Assembly: GCA_022508265.1 (NCBI GenBank)
Contig: JAFLVP010000002.1
Location: 32,540 to 96,539 of the forward strand
Length of the DNA: 64,000 nt
Direction: 5' to 3'
Source of the DNA: Clostridiales bacterium
Lineage (GTDB): Bacteria > Bacillota > Clostridia > Christensenellales > Borkfalkiaceae
The number at the start of each line of letters is the position of its first letter. Position 1 is the first letter of the stretch. Under the pieces are notes generated by a model. The model was not told the origin of the DNA, searched no databases, and was given only the letters and a program-made list of their open reading frames with translations. The translations under genes were made by a program, and so were the position numbers. This document shows, in pieces, positions 43,017 to 51,397 of this stretch.

Positions 43017-43044
43017 TTTATCGCGGCTATCAAGCCGCGATAAA
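43017..43044 (+). terminator. Hairpin between lipoprotein genes 1 and 2
   Basis: TTTATCGCGGC, six-base loop, GCCGCGATAAA, without a strong T-run. It may partly terminate or stabilise the first message, lowering expression of the second gene, which has no promoter of its own that I can see. Confidence 0.6.
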
Positions 43045-43078
43045 TACTTAAAAGACAGTTTATAAAAAAGGAGAAATT

Positions 43079-45139
43079 ATGAAGAATTTTTTCAAAAGGT
43101 TTATTACCTGTGCGTTGGCAGCTTGTCTGATTGCTGCCACAATGCTTGCAGGCGCCTGCACACCTGACAACGACAACGGCAAGGGCGAAGTCCATACCGA
43201 CCCCACTAAATACGGATATACTATAACCGTTCTCTATCCCGACGGCACGCCCGTAAAGGGTTCGGACGGCCCCTCCATCAAAGCGCAGGTCAGCGTTGAG
43301 CTTATGAATGGTCCAGACGACGCCATAGCCGGAGCTCGCTCGGTTGTCAATGACTACGGCAAGGCTACCATAAATTACAGGGTGTCGGGCAAGTTCCTTA
43401 TCGACGTTTATAATTGCCCTAACGGCTTTGAGTACGCCGATAAAGTTTATACGGTTGAGGGCAGAGGCGATTATACCGTAAAGCTTTCCCCTAAACCCGT
43501 GAGCTACACTATTAACCTTAAGCTCCCCGACGATACCCCCGCTATCGGCGTAACTGTCAATATTAAAAAGGACAGTGCTTTAGTTAAATCGGCAACGACA
43601 AACGCGAACGGAACTGCCGTATTGGAAAACGTCACTGCGGATACGTACGATTTAGAGCTTTTAAACCTGCCCGAAAACGTTTCGTATCTGCCTGTTCAGG
43701 TAACGGCAAAGCAACCTGTTTTGACCATAGAGCTTATTTCTTTAAAAGAGTTAAAACTTGACGAAGTAATGTCTGCGGAAAAGCTTGACGAGTGGGATAG
43801 GTTGGCCAATTCCTACTCAGACGAAGCACCCGTAACCCGATTTGACCGCACCGCCGACTGCTATGATTTTACAACCGATTTTATTCCCGAAGGCAAAAAG
43901 ATTTACTATTACTTTACGGCTGACAAAGAGGGTACCTATAACTTTATTTCCAGAGGTCAATATTATACCGTGGAATTCTTCGGTAATAGTCTTGGTAATG
44001 AAGCACTGTTGACTACCAATAGTACTCACGAAAGCTCTAACACCTGCGAGATGGTAGAGCTGCCGCTCAAAGAGGGAGAAAGATATTACTTCTCCTATTC
44101 GATTCCCGCGCGTTCAAACGATCCTTCGGCAGATGACCCTGACGAGCACCCTCTTTCGGGAACGCGTGAATTCATGATTGCAAAACCCGTTGCGGGCACG
44201 AGACGACACGAAGTAACCGAGCCCGGCAATTATGACATCACGTTTGAAACGGATACGGCATTACTCATATTCATTACTCCAATGTCTGCCACTCCTGAAA
44301 GACCTTCGCCTACGGACGGCGGTATATTTGAAATCTGCTCACATACAAGCGAGTACGACATAGAGATTATACATTATGCACGCTTGGCAGACAACTCGGA
44401 AATCGAAGGCTCTGACGACGACGGCGGCGAGGGTAAGAACTTTAAATATACTCTCGAAGTACCTCCCTCTTACACCGGCAATTACTATTACTTTAGGATA
44501 AAAATAAAGTCAAAGATCGGCGGTGGCGAGGTTGAATATCCTACGCAGGTTCCCATTTCCATTACCCGCATCGGCAACGCAGAGGAGAATTTCAGTCCTG
44601 TTGAAAACCAAGTTGCTACTGCTACGGAAAAATATGCCGAGCAGAGCGGAGAATTCCACTTCCTTATAGGCGACAACAATTCTATCAGTGAAAGCGATTT
44701 TACAATCATTGAAATGAACGGCGGATATTACGTAAATATTGACGGCACGGAACGCGAGCTTGTTGTTGCAATAAAGAAGAATTTAAAAGGACTTCCCTAC
44801 TCCTACGCTACGATAGAATATATGGGTGCAGGTTCGGTAGAGCCCGGTGGCTCGAACGGCGACGAAATGCCGAGTGCTCCCTCCGAGACAAGGCAGAACA
44901 GTTACCTTACACTCTACACCGACCCCTCAAAGGGCGAAGATAGGAATAACCCCAGACTCAACTATACGCCTTTTATCGAACAATACGCCACCCTTTGCAA
45001 CAGCGACGGTGTGTATAAGCTTAACTCAGAGCTAAAAGCGTTCATTGAAAGATATTATGCAAGTCATGCTCAAGACTTTATCTTCAGTCTTAATCTCGAA
45101 GAGTGCTGCTGGTTAATATCCTGTGGTTATTACGCTTAA
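43079..45139 (+). CDS. Large surface lipoprotein with repeated Ig-like modules
   Basis: 686 residues. Lipobox Cys27 (MLAGAC). Two Cna-B-like modules follow: residues 40-145 (VLYPDGTPVKG, then CPNGFEYADKVYTV) and 146-225 (LKLPDDTPAIGVTVNI, then LPENVSYLP). The central part is beta-rich. The C-terminal 150 residues resemble the repeated module of lipoprotein 1: an NGGYYVNIDG strand, then LKAFIERYYASH and ECCWLISCGYY. There is no thioredoxin motif. AAAGGAG precedes the ATG. Probably cotranscribed with gene 1. Function unknown; adhesion, sensing or partner binding are possible. Confidence 0.82.
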   Translation: MKNFFKRFITCALAACLIAATMLAGACTPDNDNGKGEVHTDPTKYGYTITVLYPDGTPVKGSDGPSIKAQVSVELMNGPDDAIAGARSVVNDYGKATINYRVSGKFLIDVYNCPNGFEYADKVYTVEGRGDYTVKLSPKPVSYTINLKLPDDTPAIGVTVNIKKDSALVKSATTNANGTAVLENVTADTYDLELLNLPENVSYLPVQVTAKQPVLTIELISLKELKLDEVMSAEKLDEWDRLANSYSDEAPVTRFDRTADCYDFTTDFIPEGKKIYYYFTADKEGTYNFISRGQYYTVEFFGNSLGNEALLTTNSTHESSNTCEMVELPLKEGERYYFSYSIPARSNDPSADDPDEHPLSGTREFMIAKPVAGTRRHEVTEPGNYDITFETDTALLIFITPMSATPERPSPTDGGIFEICSHTSEYDIEIIHYARLADNSEIEGSDDDGGEGKNFKYTLEVPPSYTGNYYYFRIKIKSKIGGGEVEYPTQVPISITRIGNAEENFSPVENQVATATEKYAEQSGEFHFLIGDNNSISESDFTIIEMNGGYYVNIDGTERELVVAIKKNLKGLPYSYATIEYMGAGSVEPGGSNGDEMPSAPSETRQNSYLTLYTDPSKGEDRNNPRLNYTPFIEQYATLCNSDGVYKLNSELKAFIERYYASHAQDFIFSLNLEECCWLISCGYYA

Positions 45140-45153
45140 AATTTCAAAATCAC

Positions 45154-45190
45154 TCCTCCTTCTGCAATTATGCGGAAGGAGGATTTTTTT
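45154..45190 (+). terminator. Terminator of lipoprotein genes 1-2
   Basis: TCCTCCTTC, 12-base loop, GAAGGAGGA, then TTTTTTT, shortly after the stop codon at 45139. Confidence 0.85.
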
Positions 45191-45301
45191 ATCGGTTTGC
45201 AGTACGTGATTAAAAGTTACGCCGTACACAAGTTTTAAGACCTGACATATATTATTCAATAAAATGAATAAAAGCCTGAATTTTATAAAAAAATTATTTT
45301 T

Positions 45302-45343
45302 ATATGCAAATTATTTGCATATTTTGGAATTATTTGCTAAAAT
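45302..45343 (+). promoter_or_regulatory. Promoter and palindromic operator of lipoprotein gene 3
   Basis: TTGCAT (45315-45320), 17-base spacer, TAAAAT (45338-45343). A palindrome ATGCAAAT-T-ATTTGCAT (core 45304-45320, 21 bases when extended) overlaps the -35 box. The half TATATGCAAAT recurs inside the promoter at 49525-49554. Both could be sites for one regulator. Confidence 0.6.
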
Positions 45344-45374
45344 AATGAAAAATTAAATTTTAAAGGAGTTTAAA

Positions 45375-46700
45375 ATGAAAAAGCACATCAAATTTTTATT
45401 AACTATTATCCTTGCTCTGTGCATGGTTTTCGGCTTGGGTGCTACAGTTGCTTGCCAACCCAACAACAGCGGCGACAACAAAAACACCTTTACGATTACC
45501 GTAAAAAACGAAGACGGCACCGACGCAGCAGGAGCTTGGGTTCAGTATTGCAGTGACGGCGCAGGCGCTCAATGCCATACCACACAGACAGATAGCAAAG
45601 GTAAGGTTACTGTAGATATATCTACGGAAGAATGGCAAACTTCCGAAACCATGCACGTTCTGCTTTTTAATATTCCCGCCGGCTACAGCGTGTATGACGA
45701 GGACGGTAATGCATGCAATTACAATGCAGATGATGACGAGTATGAGATTTTTATCGACCATCACGAAGTAAAGAGCGTAACGCTTACGATTAAACAAGAC
45801 CCCACTTTCATTACTGAAAGCTACGAATACGAAGAAAGCTTTTTAGGCGGCGAATCAAAGAAATATTTTACCGTTATCCGCAACGCCTCTGAAGCAGTAT
45901 TCGAAGCAGATATTCAGGACGGTGAATTCGAATTGTCCGTCGTCGTAAATTCCAACGCACCTATAACCGAAACATTGAGTTCCTCCAAGAAATCAGTGGT
46001 TTTGGATTTAGGCGAGGCAAGCTTTTTCGGCAACAACATTTCGTTCACTCTGAAACCCACGACTAATGCGGCGGCTACTATTAAATTTGCAGTTTGCCCC
46101 GTGTTACAGCTTGGAGATACAGTCAATATCTATGGCACCGACTTATACAAGGTATATTTTAACCTTCCCAACGCAAATACGGAGCTTGCGTTTGAAATGC
46201 CCGGCGAAGATCCCTTTGGCGGTTTCCCCATAACCGTTAAAATCGGCAGCCAGACGGTCACTTGGTCAAATACAAATGACATTGCACCTGTCAGCACTAC
46301 CGAAACGGGTTACGTACCCTTTACTTTTACGTTCGCTGACGCCGACACAGCAAATTTATACCTGACTATTAAGGACGCAAACGCTCCCTCCACGGACGGC
46401 GACGTCATAGTACTTGGCGAAACAATTGAAATAGAGTTGCCCAACATGTATGACGGTAAAGAGTTTAAGTTTACTGCCGACGAAACAGAAACTTATATTA
46501 TTACGATTACCGGCGGTACTGATGCAAAAGTTTCCTATACAGATAACATCAGCACTTGGTCTGAACCGTACTATGCTTCCGAGAGTAACGGCGTAATTGA
46601 AATAGAGCTTGTAGCCGGTGTTGAATATACCATAACTTTCGGTACTGATAATGAAAGCGGCGATTCCTATTCGGTTGTCGTTAGCAAAAAAGCAAAATAA
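45375..46700 (+). CDS. Surface lipoprotein with N-terminal Ig-like module
   Basis: 441 residues. Lipobox Cys27 (LGATVAC). Residues 35-140 are an Ig-like module related to those of lipoproteins 1 and 2 (TVKNEDGTDAAGAWVQY, IPAGYSVYDEDG). It is followed by three beta-rich segments of about 90 residues resembling pre-peptidase or CARDB-like sandwiches (for example IELPNMYDGKEFKFTADETET in two parts). There is no catalytic motif. Acidic, low in Cys after the lipobox. AAAGGAG precedes the ATG and the gene has its own promoter with a palindrome. Function unknown. Confidence 0.82.
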   Translation: MKKHIKFLLTIILALCMVFGLGATVACQPNNSGDNKNTFTITVKNEDGTDAAGAWVQYCSDGAGAQCHTTQTDSKGKVTVDISTEEWQTSETMHVLLFNIPAGYSVYDEDGNACNYNADDDEYEIFIDHHEVKSVTLTIKQDPTFITESYEYEESFLGGESKKYFTVIRNASEAVFEADIQDGEFELSVVVNSNAPITETLSSSKKSVVLDLGEASFFGNNISFTLKPTTNAAATIKFAVCPVLQLGDTVNIYGTDLYKVYFNLPNANTELAFEMPGEDPFGGFPITVKIGSQTVTWSNTNDIAPVSTTETGYVPFTFTFADADTANLYLTIKDANAPSTDGDVIVLGETIEIELPNMYDGKEFKFTADETETYIITITGGTDAKVSYTDNISTWSEPYYASESNGVIEIELVAGVEYTITFGTDNESGDSYSVVVSKKAK

Positions 46701-46705
46701 TAATT

Positions 46706-46735
46706 ATCTCCCGCAAAATTGCGGGAGATTTTTTT
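46706..46735 (+). terminator. Terminator of lipoprotein gene 3
   Basis: ATCTCCCGC, AAAATT, GCGGGAGAT, then TTTTTT. Confidence 0.85.
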
Positions 46736-46748
46736 GCTTAAATTAAAT

Positions 46749-46779
46749 ACCCCGTGCCAAGCACGGGGTTATTTATTTT
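46749..46779 (+). terminator. Second terminator hairpin after lipoprotein gene 3
   Basis: ACCCCGTGC, CAA, GCACGGGGT, then a T-rich tail; a backup to the one 15 bases earlier. The following 90 bases up to 46870 hold no gene or clear signal. Confidence 0.6.
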
Positions 46780-46869
46780 ATTGATAACATCGCAGTTTGT
46801 TCATCGGCAAAGCCTTTTTGCTCCTCACATTCTTCGCTATGAAAGCAGGCTATACAAGGATTATATTTA

Positions 46870-46895
46870 AAGCCGCCGATTTATCGGCGGCTTTG
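46870..46895 (-). terminator. Terminator of the redox operon
   Basis: AAAGCCGCCGA, TTTA, TCGGCGGCTTT, directly past the stop of the Fe-S/thioredoxin gene on the minus strand. Confidence 0.75.
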
Positions 46896-46900
46896 GTTAT

Positions 46901-48634
46901 TTAAGAGTTTTTAGCCTCTAAGAATGCTTTTTCCAAAATGTCATAGGTCATAGAACCGGTCCAGCTGTAAGTAAACACTCCACTTGCATTTATTATTGCC
47001 GTTACAGGGTAGGCATCCTTACCTCCGAATGCCTCGTATGCCGTAAGTGTCTGCCCGTTGTATTCGATTACTTTTGCATCCTGTGCGAAGATTATTTCGA
47101 AAGTCGACCAATCCTCGGTACGTTTCGGACTGCTGTTTATGAAGTTCTGAACATTATGTATTATATTTACCGAGTGAATTGCGACTACCTCTACCTCATC
47201 GCCATACTCTTTCTTTAACTGGTTAAAATGCGGAAGTTCTTTAATGCAAGGGTCACAAGTTGTTCCCCAGAAGTTGAGTACTACTACTTTGCCCTCTGTA
47301 AGGCTGTCTTCAAGCGAATACAGTTTTTCGCTGTTTAGCCCGTTGCCGTCGTATATTTCAAGCTTTAAGCCTTCGATAACTTCTGCGGGCAATTCATTTC
47401 CAACGCCTAAACTATCTACTTTATTTTCGGGAACAAAGAAATTGTAGAATACTAATACAAACGCAAGCAGTAATCCCGCAAGCGACCAGGCAACTATTTC
47501 AAGTATCTTGTTGCGCTTTGCTAAATTTACGGGCTTGCTCTTTTTTTCCTTCTTTACTTCTTCTTTGACTTTGACGTCCGCAGTAGCTACGACTTCCTCC
47601 CTTGCGATTGCGGGAGCTGCAACTGCCTCGGATGTGTTTACGTTTACCGCCACAACCTCCATAGGCTTTATTTGCTCTTGCGGTTGTACCGTCGTGCCTG
47701 CGTCGAGAACAGATGCAAGCGAGGGAACTGCTTCGGGAATATCCGTTTGATTCTCGTGTACGAATATCTGCGAGCCCTTCCAACTGATTGCCTTCGTGGG
47801 GCATACGGAGATGCACTCTCCGCAGTTTATGCACTCGTGGTCGCCGACGTGGCGAATATCCATCTTACAGTGGGATACGCACAGTCCGCACTCGGTACAC
47901 TTATCTTTATCGAGTCTAACACCCAAAAGCGCAAATTTGTTAAAGAAACCGTATATAGCGCCGAGCGGGCAGATAAATCTGCAAAAGAATCTGTATATGA
48001 ATATGCACAGCACGATTACCGCTACGAGGACTGAAAACTTCCAGGTAAATATACTGCCGAGCTGGGGAAGATAATTTTCGTTGTTAGGATTGGATAAAAG
48101 ACCAATTCCCCCCTCGAAAGTTCCCACAGGACATATGTATTTACAGAAAGTCGGCGAACTGATAAATATCGGAATTACTATTACCAGCGCCAACAAAATT
48201 ACGTACTTCGTATATGAGAAAACCCGGGTGTAGCTGTTCTTTTTCAGCTTGGGCGTCTTTATCTTGTACAGCAGCTCCTGAAGGAGTCCTGCGGGGCACA
48301 AAAAGCCGCAAATCGTTCTGCCGAGTATTATTCCGAATAGCACCAAAATGCCGATTACGTAGTACGGGGTGCGTGTATCGGAGGCCTCTAACGCGTTCTG
48401 CAATGCACCTAACGGGCACGCGCCTATCGCGCCGGGGCAGGAATAGCAGTTCATGCCGGGAACACACAGATTTTTCGAAGAACCGACGTTAGTAGCAGTC
48501 GAATAAATTCTTCCGCTCACAAAACCTTTTATATTCGCATTGTACAGAAGCGCAGAGTAAATTTGAATTATTCGGCGCCGCGTCGGCACGTGGTTTTTAA
48601 ACCAATTACCAATTTTAGAGAAAAATGCTTTCAT
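46901..48634 (-). CDS. NapH-like membrane Fe-S protein fused to a TlpA-type thioredoxin domain
   Basis: 577 residues from the ATG at 48634. Residues 55-230 are a polyferredoxin membrane region of the NapH/NosR type, with CGFLCPAG (109-113), CKYICPVG (164-168) and CRFICPLG (218-222). Two 4Fe-4S motifs follow (Cys246-249-252-256 and Cys268-271-274-278), presumably cytoplasmic. A Val/Ala/Glu/Lys-rich linker (295-370) leads to a further membrane helix (378-400) and then a TlpA-like domain with FWGTTCDPC (Cys460, Cys463), presumably outside. The fusion suggests electron flow from a cytoplasmic donor through Fe-S centres to extracytoplasmic thiols. It begins 2 bases after the upstream CxxC-tail gene, with which it must be cotranscribed. 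An earlier ATG at 48664 lies within that gene. Confidence 0.88.
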   Translation of the reverse strand: MKAFFSKIGNWFKNHVPTRRRIIQIYSALLYNANIKGFVSGRIYSTATNVGSSKNLCVPGMNCYSCPGAIGACPLGALQNALEASDTRTPYYVIGILVLFGIILGRTICGFLCPAGLLQELLYKIKTPKLKKNSYTRVFSYTKYVILLALVIVIPIFISSPTFCKYICPVGTFEGGIGLLSNPNNENYLPQLGSIFTWKFSVLVAVIVLCIFIYRFFCRFICPLGAIYGFFNKFALLGVRLDKDKCTECGLCVSHCKMDIRHVGDHECINCGECISVCPTKAISWKGSQIFVHENQTDIPEAVPSLASVLDAGTTVQPQEQIKPMEVVAVNVNTSEAVAAPAIAREEVVATADVKVKEEVKKEKKSKPVNLAKRNKILEIVAWSLAGLLLAFVLVFYNFFVPENKVDSLGVGNELPAEVIEGLKLEIYDGNGLNSEKLYSLEDSLTEGKVVVLNFWGTTCDPCIKELPHFNQLKKEYGDEVEVVAIHSVNIIHNVQNFINSSPKRTEDWSTFEIIFAQDAKVIEYNGQTLTAYEAFGGKDAYPVTAIINASGVFTYSWTGSMTYDILEKAFLEAKNS

Positions 48635-48636
48635 AA

Positions 48637-49485
48637 TTATCCGAGTCCTATACACTCCGTGCAAATTTCTTTTGCCTTAAGCCATACGGCATAAATTCCA
48701 CCGTTGAACACGCCTAAAATTATAAAAGTTACGGCAAGCACTCCGAGAGCGGATACAACGCATATCCGTATTATATTCGAAGTCTTTTTATTCGTAAGTA
48801 CCGCTGCTTTTGCGCGAACTTTGTCGGTAATTTTGTCTACGGGATTGCGCATATCAGTACGCACGGGCGCGCCCTTGCCGTTTGCAATAAGGCTTTTTAC
48901 TGCGTTAAGTTCCTTGTTGATACTTAATTTGGTAATTACCACGGCAATTACGGCACAAGCAAGTGACGCAAGCACAAACGGTCCAACGAATTTGAACATG
49001 TTGAACATTGCATCGTGAGCAGGTATACCTTTAAAATTGCTTTTATTAAAGAGATATATGCAACTTATAATTATGCATACAATCAATATTACAGTCAGCG
49101 CAATAGCCGTTATAAAACGCGTAAGGCGCTCCTTTTTCACTGTTTTTAAATTGGCGTCGTAACCCTCTCCACTGCCTTCGGGAATTTTAGAGGTAAGCCG
49201 TTTGAGCGCCAATGGATTGTTGCTTAAAGCCGATTTTTTGGGCTGGACGGGATAGACAAGGGAAAGCACAAACCCCGCAATTATAGCGGCAATCCATATA
49301 AAAAACGGCGCACATATGTATAAAAAACGGGTGCCGATTGTTTCGGGCGTGTATCCGCCCTGTACGTATCCCGCATCGGCAAAAATTCCGCACGCCTGAA
49401 CAATGAAAAGTATGCCCACAGTCAATGTCAATAAGCTTAAGAATATTCCGAAATATAGCCGTACAAGCTTTGCTTTGTTTTGCAC
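48637..49485 (-). CDS. Five-helix membrane protein with CD1871A-like CxxC tail
   Basis: 282 residues from a GTG at 49485 preceded by AAAGGAGGAG. Longer readings start upstream of that ribosome site and overlap the promoter, so they are excluded. Membrane helices lie at about 9-32, 57-78, 127-149, 165-187 and 245-262. The last helix and tail (KAKEICTECIGLG) match the small CD1871A-family CXXC proteins, which end in a closely similar ICxECIGxG motif. Here that motif is fused to a larger protein. The Fe-S/thioredoxin gene follows after 2 bases, so the tail cysteines may serve in thiol or electron transfer. The function of CD1871A proteins is not established. Confidence 0.75.
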   Translation of the reverse strand: MQNKAKLVRLYFGIFLSLLTLTVGILFIVQACGIFADAGYVQGGYTPETIGTRFLYICAPFFIWIAAIIAGFVLSLVYPVQPKKSALSNNPLALKRLTSKIPEGSGEGYDANLKTVKKERLTRFITAIALTVILIVCIIISCIYLFNKSNFKGIPAHDAMFNMFKFVGPFVLASLACAVIAVVITKLSINKELNAVKSLIANGKGAPVRTDMRNPVDKITDKVRAKAAVLTNKKTSNIIRICVVSALGVLAVTFIILGVFNGGIYAVWLKAKEICTECIGLG

Positions 49486-49524
49486 CGTTCTCCTCCTTTT
49501 ATAATTTATATTTATATATACATT

Positions 49525-49554
49525 ATTATATATGCAAATATACATTAAAGTCAA
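49525..49554 (-). promoter_or_regulatory. Sigma-A promoter of the redox operon
   Basis: Minus-strand TTGACT, 18-base spacer, TATAAT. The plus-strand sequence TATATGCAAAT (49529-49539), half of the palindrome at 45304, lies in the spacer. Confidence 0.65.
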
Positions 49555-49659
49555 GTGTTTTATGCAACGAGCAAATACTAAATAAAGGAAATACCCCCTC
49601 TCACCTTTTGCCGGAAATACGCACAGCGTTAAAAAATTGAAAAGACGGCTTATTTTTGC

Positions 49660-49688
49660 TTGCATTGCAGTTAAGTTTATGATATAAT
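49660..49688 (+). promoter_or_regulatory. Promoter of tRNA-Glu
   Basis: TTGCAT, 17-base spacer, TATAAT, about 20 bases before the mature tRNA. Confidence 0.65.
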
Positions 49689-49707
49689 CACTTCGCAATT
49701 GAATAAA

Positions 49708-49782
49708 GGCCCTGTGGTCAAGCGGTTAAGACGGAGCCCTCTCAAGGCTCAATCCCGGGTTCGATTCCCGGCAGGGTCACCA
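49708..49782 (+). tRNA. tRNA-Glu (anticodon CUC)
   Basis: Full cloverleaf with encoded CCA: acceptor GGCCCTG / CAGGGTC, anticodon stem GAGCC/GGCTC with loop CTCTCAA (anticodon CTC), and T-arm CCGGG-TTCGATT-CCCGG. The overall sequence is that of bacterial tRNA-Glu. It is a single gene with its own promoter and a terminator whose stem begins at the last base of CCA. The CUC species reads GAG codons only, so a UUC isoacceptor must exist elsewhere. Confidence 0.97.
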
Positions 49783-49817
49783 AAAAGAACGACACGCTGT
49801 TGCGTGTCGTTCTTTTT
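49782..49817. terminator. Terminator of tRNA-Glu
   Basis: AAAAAGAACGACACGC, TGTT, GCGTGTCGTTCTTTTT: a 16-bp stem directly abutting the tRNA 3' end; usable on both strands. Confidence 0.9.
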
Positions 49818-49930
49818 GTATGTTCCCCGCGCATGGGAACGAACCCACCGGTTCGCGCGAGCACCGATGGTGCGACGCTCTGCGGAGGCTCCCGAAGGGA
49901 AACCGCAGATTCCCGTACATAATTTACTGC

Positions 49931-50560
49931 CTATATTTTAAGTTCTTTAATTATTTCGGCACGCTTTTCGTCATATTCGCTATCCGTCAAGACGCCTTGA
50001 TTTTTTAACTCGTCTAACACTTCAATTCTTTTTCTTAAAATATCAATTTTTGAATTCTGAGATGCTTGTTGTGTTTGTTCGGGTTCTGATTTTAATTCTT
50101 TATGCTTCATAATTAAATATATTACCAATGCGCCGATGACCGCAAGAGCCAACAAAACCAATGTAATTATGTATAAGTAGTATCCATATTCAAATGAATA
50201 TTCATAATTGCTATTAGTATTACCTTTAATACTTTTTGACAAAGTTAATATTGTAAAAAAGCAATTGATCATATAGGTAGCACTAAATCCAAAGAAAAAT
50301 AGCCTGCTACTTTTAAATTTCGCAAAAAGAAATACTATCGCTATAATAGGCAAAAGTAGGCTTGTAGTGTATGCAAAATAATATGAAAGATAAAGTGAAC
50401 TAGAATTCGTATAAAAATAGACCAAGGTGGTTTCTGGTGAATCATCACGATACGTATAAATGCTTTTATAAATCGGCAGTAGATACGTTATAATATGTGC
50501 AATAGCAATACCTAAAATGATCCACTTAAAAATCTTTTCTGTTTTCTTTACAGTTTCCAT
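49931..50560 (-). CDS. Four-helix membrane protein with SHOCT tail
   Basis: 209 residues. Four membrane helices (about 12-30, 55-77, 83-107, 130-152) are followed by a Gln/Ser-rich linker and a C-terminal SHOCT-like helical segment (ILRKRIEVLDELKNQGVLTD and EYDEKRAEIIKEL). SHOCT segments occur on many unrelated membrane proteins and are thought to mediate oligomerisation. GGAGAC precedes the ATG and a promoter (TTGACA, 17, TAAAAT) lies at 50597-50625. Its AT-rich codon use stands out from its neighbours and may mark acquired DNA. No function known. Confidence 0.8.
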   Translation of the reverse strand: METVKKTEKIFKWIILGIAIAHIITYLLPIYKSIYTYRDDSPETTLVYFYTNSSSLYLSYYFAYTTSLLLPIIAIVFLFAKFKSSRLFFFGFSATYMINCFFTILTLSKSIKGNTNSNYEYSFEYGYYLYIITLVLLALAVIGALVIYLIMKHKELKSEPEQTQQASQNSKIDILRKRIEVLDELKNQGVLTDSEYDEKRAEIIKELKI

Positions 50561-50596
50561 TATAGTCTCCTTTTCTTCTGTTTATAGATATAACTA

Positions 50597-50625
50597 ATTT
50601 TAATAAAATTTTAAGATATTGTCAA
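50597..50625 (-). promoter_or_regulatory. Promoter of the SHOCT membrane protein gene
   Basis: Minus-strand TTGACA, 17-base spacer, TAAAAT. Confidence 0.65.
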
Positions 50626-50668
50626 ATGTTTATTCGATTAAGACGGAATACGGGTCACCAGACAAGTT

Positions 50669-50708
50669 AAAGGCGAACCCGTTTCCATTAGGAGACGGCT
50701 TCGCCTTT
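50669..50708 (-). terminator. Hairpin after the acetyltransferase gene
   Basis: AAAGGCGAA and CCGT / ACGG and TTCGCCTTT with two mismatched spots, between the convergent ends of regulatory regions; probably ends the acetyltransferase transcript. Confidence 0.5.
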
Positions 50709-50747
50709 ATCGTTTATTCAAATCAAATAACGGTTTTGATTACCTAT

Positions 50748-51371
50748 TTATTCCCCTCGGTTTTTAATCTGACGGGCGGGAACTCCCGCAACGACCGCGT
50801 AGGGCGGCACGTCCTTCGTGACTACGCTGCCGGCAGCCACTACCGCCCCCTTACCGATATGCACTCCCTTTAAAATTACCGAATTGGCCGCTATCCAGAC
50901 ATCGTCCTCTATCACTATTTCCTTGGCGGTATGTCCTTGTGTTGTTATAGGCTTATCTCTGTCTACAAACAGGTGGTTGCCGTCGTTTATAACAACGTTC
51001 GGGCCCAAAAGCACGTCGTTGCCCAAGCTGACTTTGCTCCGTGCAGTTATGCTTACGTTGCGGTTTATAATAATGTTATTTCCGAGCCTCACGTTTTCGG
51101 GGAAATTTATGACCAGTCCCGGATGCAAAAACTGAAAATCAACGCTATCAGGCATGGTAAATTTATAGAAGATTTTGCGCTTTTTCGGTCCGATTCCCGC
51201 TGACGGCAACGAGTTGACTATATCCTGCTCTTTATACCATTTTTCCGAGGACAGCTTTATTTTCTTACAGCGCCTCGCATAAAAGTAAAGGCCGATACGC
51301 TCTCTTAAGCTCGGCTTATTTCTCTTTTTACCTACAATTCCTATGCGCTCTCTGAAAGTAATGTGTTCCAT
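50748..51371 (-). CDS. Hexapeptide-repeat O-acetyltransferase
   Basis: 207 residues; residues 75-200 form a left-handed beta helix with hexapeptide repeats (for example [30 protein letters not shown]) and the sugar-acetyltransferase ending [24 protein letters not shown] in pieces. The catalytic His is in NDGNHLFVD. Such enzymes acetylate sugars or antibiotics (maltose/galactoside acetyltransferase, VatD). The N-terminal 70 residues are basic and unusual for the family. No ribosome site precedes the ATG; the small gene at 51398 lies 26 bases upstream on the same strand and may be cotranscribed. Confidence 0.88.
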   Translation of the reverse strand: MEHITFRERIGIVGKKRNKPSLRERIGLYFYARRCKKIKLSSEKWYKEQDIVNSLPSAGIGPKKRKIFYKFTMPDSVDFQFLHPGLVINFPENVRLGNNIIINRNVSITARSKVSLGNDVLLGPNVVINDGNHLFVDRDKPITTQGHTAKEIVIEDDVWIAANSVILKGVHIGKGAVVAAGSVVTKDVPPYAVVAGVPARQIKNRGE

Positions 51372-51397
51372 AATGTACTAAATAAACGAAAATAATT

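Noticed and set aside
49820-49930. GC-rich inverted segments after the tRNA terminator
   Set aside because: Several short stems but no consistent structure or gene; could be the remains of a terminator array.
50640-50662. tRNA-like end (GGGTCACCA) near 50651
   Set aside because: Only nine bases resemble a tRNA 3' end, with no arms before it; chance match.
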